Of a stretch of DNA of 24,593 nucleotides, positions 21,421 to 24,593 are shown piece by piece. The DNA is from Scenedesmus sp. ARA3. Its lineage: Eukaryota; Chlorophyta; Chlorophyceae; Sphaeropleales; Scenedesmaceae. The notes under the pieces were generated by a model. The model searched no databases, had not been told where the DNA came from, and saw nothing but the letters and a program-made list of their open reading frames with translations. Both the position numbers and the translations under genes were made by a program. Numbering within the stretch: the stretch's first letter is position 1; the number at the start of each line of letters is the position of its first letter. The stretch lies in contig RWJK01000550.1 of NCBI GenBank assembly GCA_004335835.1, forward strand, positions 1 to 24,593. The letters are read 5' to 3'.

Positions 21421-23079
21421 GGCTGCGGATAATGCCTGCGTACAGGCGCTGCCGCCCCCCGCCAAGTGCCTGCTGATGCGGCTGCTGCTGCGCAAGCGCA
21501 CCTGGTTCGCCCTGGACGCCCTGGCGTACCCAGACGTGCCTGACACAGCAGCAGCGGCAGCGCAGCTGTCAGGAAGCGGCCTGCTGTGCTACAGCCATGA
21601 GCCGGGCGCTGACCTGGCGGGCCTGCTGCCGCAGCTGCCTGCTGCTGTGCTGAAGCAGCTGCTGTCGCTGCTGCTGCCGCGCAACCACCCGGGGATGGCG
21701 GCGGCACGGGCGAGGAGTGGGGCGGCTGCTGCTGGCGGGCAGGAGGGGCAGACAGCCAAAGCGGCCATGCTGGCAAGCATACAGGTAAGCTGGAATGCAT
21801 GGTGCAGCATTTGGAGGATTGGTATAGGTGCTCTTCGTCGAGACCCATACAGTAGCACATGTGTGCTTCAGATGGCATGCATTCAAATAGCAGTAGCACT
21901 AGCATGGTGCTGCTAGTCCCCACTGCCACCTGTGCTGATGCCATCTTCCTCAATCCTCGCATGCCTGCTTGCTGCACTGGCTGCAGTCCTGCTGCCAGTC
22001 TCCAGCAGGCTGGGCGCGCCTGCAGGGGGCACTCAGCAGCTGCGCGGGCGTGTGGCTGGCGGTGCTGCCGGCAGTGGCGGCCACCTTTGCGCAGCTGCAG
22101 CACCTGTACTTCCTGACGCCTGGCCAGGACCTGGGCATGTGAGCGGGGCTTGATTGACTGCACACACTCAACGACTTTTTGCTTTGATTCTGGCCTGATT
22201 GTACGGCAGCATAAGACCTGAGTACTGCTGTGTGATGGCATGCCAGCCCAGGAAAGGAGCCGCAGCCAGCAGCAGCACCAGCTGTCAGTAAGTTGCCGTG
22301 CTGCCGGTCCTGCCCTCATACATGCATGCATGCATGCCAACTGAGAGCGACTCGCCACACATGCTTGCTGCGCTGCATGTCCCTGCTGCAGGTTCCTGGC
22401 TGTGGACCGTGGCGTGCTGCGCTACCCGCCTTACTGCGTGTCACGGCAGCGGCCCGTGTTTGGCAGCAGGGCGGCGCTGCTGGGGTATGAGGAGGCGCTG
22501 GCGCTGGCTGGCCTCGTGGAGGCGGCGCTGGAGGTGAGTGTAGTGGGGAGTTTGTAAATCCCAATACCCCGGTGTATGCTTGTGATTTGCGAATCTACAG
22601 ACTGCGTGTACAATGTTATTATGATTGAGCAATGATGACCCCAGGCTTGGCACATCAAGGCTGTGCTGGGGGTGCGGGGCGGCTGGGTGGGGTGGTGACG
22701 CGGGCGGAGGTTGGAAGGCGTGCAGGACGGGCCATCCCTGCTGTTCCATGCATGCCTGGGAACTGCCCTGAGCGGCCTAGACGACTGCAGCGCACGCAAA
22801 GGATAACTGGTGTTGTTGACACACATTGTCCTCAGCGTGGCTGCTTGATGCTGCTGCTGCTTGCTGCAGGATGGCGACAACACGGCCGCCTGGCAGCTGC
22901 TGCAGCCTGCGCTGGCTGCGCTGCGGGCCGGCTCCCACAAGGCTGTTGCCTGGCAGGAGGAGCAGGGCGCAACGATGCCCAACCCGCCACCTGCACAGCA
23001 GCAGCAGCAGCAGCTAGCACCCCAGCAGCATCCACCCCAGCAGCAGCGGCACCTGCAGCTGCGGACACACCTTGCACCC

Positions 23080-23111
<32 letters not shown>

Positions 23112-24593
23112 GGCGCTGGATGAGCTGCGCAGCCCCAGCCCGCGCCCCGCCTACAGCGGCATTTTCCACCCCTCACCAAGTGCAGCAGCAGCCAGCCGCA
23201 GCCGCAGCAGGAGCCCCAGCCCCAGCAGCAATAGCCCCGGCAGCAGCAGCGGCAGCGACAGCGACGATGCAGCCTCAGGCAGCAGCGCCCGGAGGGTTGC
23301 TCGGGGCAGCAGCGTGCGTTGGGGAAGCAGCGCCAGCAGCAGCACCAGCAGCAGCAGCGCCCGCACGGGCACGTCTGCGCATGTAACAACATCGACGACA
23401 GCAGCAACAGCAGCACAGGCAGAGTCAAAGCACAGCGCACAAGCAGGGCAGGCAGCCGTAGACCAGGAGCAGCACGAAAACATCACACAACAACAGCAGC
23501 AGTCATCAGCAGTAGCAGCCAGAACAGGAACAACAGTAGCGGGATCAGCTGGGTCAGTAGCCATCATCCCAGGGCAGCCGTCATCATTGTCAGCAGCAGC
23601 GGCAGCAGCAGCAGCAGGCCAGGCTGCTGCTGGCCTCCCGCCGCTGTGGCTGGCCCGCTTCAGTGCTGGCTGGGTGCACGCCAGCCTGGGCACTGTGGCT
23701 GTGTCGCTGCTGGAGAAGCAGAAGCGCTGGGGAGAGGCAGTGGAGGTGAGCCAAGGGGCTGATGCAGCCAGCTGATTCAGCATTGCTGTCTGCTAGCTAT
23801 GTGTGTGCAAGCTGTGCTTGCTTTTTCGCCCTAGCTACACTCGAAAACCTTGCACCTGCCGACTCGCATCCTCATTCATAGTCTCCGTCTGCCACTCACT
23901 GCTGGCATGGCGTGTCTGCGGTTGCTGCTGACCGCTGGCGTGCTTCGTTGCTGCTGTGCAGCTGCTGCGGCTGCTGCTGGGCGGCAACGGCTGCGTGGCG
24001 CGGCGCGGGGACTGGTGGGAGCGGCTGGCCATAAACCTGGAGCACCAGGGGCTGGCTGAGCAGGCGCTGGAGGTGAGGGAGGAGTGGGGGGAGCATTGGA
24101 AGACTTGGGGGTTGAAGGGGAGCGGTTGATGCACTGAGGCTTGAGAGGAGGAAGCAGCCAGTGATCGGTGGCAGTTTCAACCAGCTGATGTTCAGCGGGG
24201 CGTGGGGGTGGTTCTTTTATGCGGCCAGCAGTCACTGGCTGCCACGGCTGGGTGGCCTGGTGCTGCAACCTTCCCAACCGCACACCATGTCGAACACCCC
24301 ATCTGCATGTTCCCCGCTGCCACCTCGCCAGGCTGTGGTGGCTTCACTGCCTGACGCGCGGGTGCGCGGCGGCAACAGTCTGGACGACATGTTACTGACA
24401 TTGTTGTACAACGAAAAGGCCACATTCTTACACAACTGTAATGCCGCATGCACACACCGCCCTGCTGCCGCAGGCTGTTGAGGCATCACTGGCTGACGCG
24501 TGGGTGCTCTGGGGCGACAGGCTGGGCCACTTTCTGCCAACTGTTGTTGCACAACAACTACGCCACATTCTTACACAACTGTAATGCCGCATG
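19740..24593 (+). CDS. FAN1: FAN1 structure-specific repair nuclease, plant type, 3' end cut off
   Basis: Exons: 19740-19872, 19950-20275, 20460-20905, 21160-21217, 21446-21784, 22026-22138, 22392-22533, 22870-23745, 23962-24072, then an exon starting at 24332 (or 24474). About 848 residues are visible up to 24072. FAN1 cuts branched DNA in interstrand crosslink repair. The start MRGHGSLQQMLGKK resembles the MLTGRESL..LIGKRRR start of plant FAN1. A canonical PIP box, QQKLSSFF (57-64), should bind PCNA. A HIRAN domain spans about 110-250 (FTVYTRIVGRQH, LLLREPNNAVDPCAILV, HGHLPASVASHLASLL). The SAP/winged-helix and TPR region includes SASFEHILQQARQYDLHLLD, RLLLRKRTWFALDALAYPDV, LYFLTPGQDLGMFLAVDRG, RYPPYC, VFGSRAALLGYEEALALA, LARFSAGWVHASL and RRGDWWERLAINLEHQGL. 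Residues 552-773 are a low-complexity insertion. The catalytic VRR-NUC domain would lie beyond the window. Confidence 0.9.
24332..24593 (+). repeat. diverged tandem duplication of a FAN1 exon, about 142 bp
   Basis: Copy 1 begins after a CAG acceptor at 24332 and codes for AVVASLPDARVRGG. Copy 2 begins after a CAG acceptor at 24474 and codes for AVEASLADAWVLWGDRL. Exon starts are offset by 142 bp and the tails by 143 bp. The 5' parts have diverged, while the tail starting CCACATTCTTACACAACTGT is identical through GCATG in both copies. The window ends inside copy 2, so further copies are possible. Confidence 0.85.

Noticed and set aside
20722..21546. 274-codon minus-strand open frame opposite FAN1
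   Set aside because: It is an antisense shadow of conserved FAN1 exons with no domain of its own.
22316..22337. Short CATG/ATGC microsatellite in a FAN1 intron
   Set aside because: It is only about five units long and common in such genomes; not informative.
1..24593. tRNA or rRNA genes
   Set aside because: No cloverleaf arrangement with a GGTTCGA-type arm and no rRNA-like conserved sequence was noticed on either strand. A covariance-model search would settle it.

Overview
The window looks like nuclear DNA from a green alga, most likely a chlorophyte of the Chlorophyceae (Sphaeropleales or Chlamydomonadales type). The evidence is intron-dense genes with GTG(A/C)G-type donors, many CAG/CTG repeats, polyglutamine- and polyalanine-rich proteins, and land-plant-type versions of several proteins. 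No bacterial features, RNA genes or intact mobile elements were recognised. Gene models were built by hand from protein-family similarity, splice sites and phase. All 36 proposed introns have GT donors and AG acceptors, and every junction keeps the reading frame.

Layout. (1) 1-3989, minus strand, 3' end cut off: a protein with a probable organelle-targeting leader, a cyclic-nucleotide-binding-like domain and a degenerate sigma54-activator-type AAA+ domain, a combination known from cyanobacteria and unexpected in a eukaryote. (2) 4476-5459, plus strand: a compact XPA/Rad14-like nucleotide excision repair protein, divergent from gene 1. (3) 5460-6652: mainly non-coding. (4) 6653-15518, plus strand: a KDM3/IBM1-type JmjC histone H3K9 demethylase of about 1778 residues in 11 exons, with a huge low-complexity N-terminal half. 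(5) 15519-16480: non-coding, with a cluster of palindromes. (6) 16544-18549, plus strand: an alpha/beta hydrolase of the monoacylglycerol lipase type in six exons. (7) 18550-19739: non-coding. (8) 19740 to the window end, plus strand, 3' end cut off: FAN1, a structure-specific repair nuclease with PIP box and HIRAN domain; its VRR nuclease domain lies beyond the window.

How the genes relate. Two DNA repair factors (XPA, FAN1) and a chromatin demethylase lie within 20 kb. They are separate transcription units and nothing shows they are co-regulated. The strongest theme is the triplet repeats: CAG appears in exons as polyGln and polyAla, CTG often occupies the 3' ends of introns, and at least three introns are multiples of three without stops, so their retention would still give a continuous protein. 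FAN1 limits CAG repeat expansion in mammals, which makes its presence in such a repeat-rich region noteworthy, though possibly coincidental.

Most worth following up: the CNB-AAA+ protein with its missing GAFTGA loop, the diverged tandem exon copies at the FAN1 end of the window, and the frame-preserving introns.
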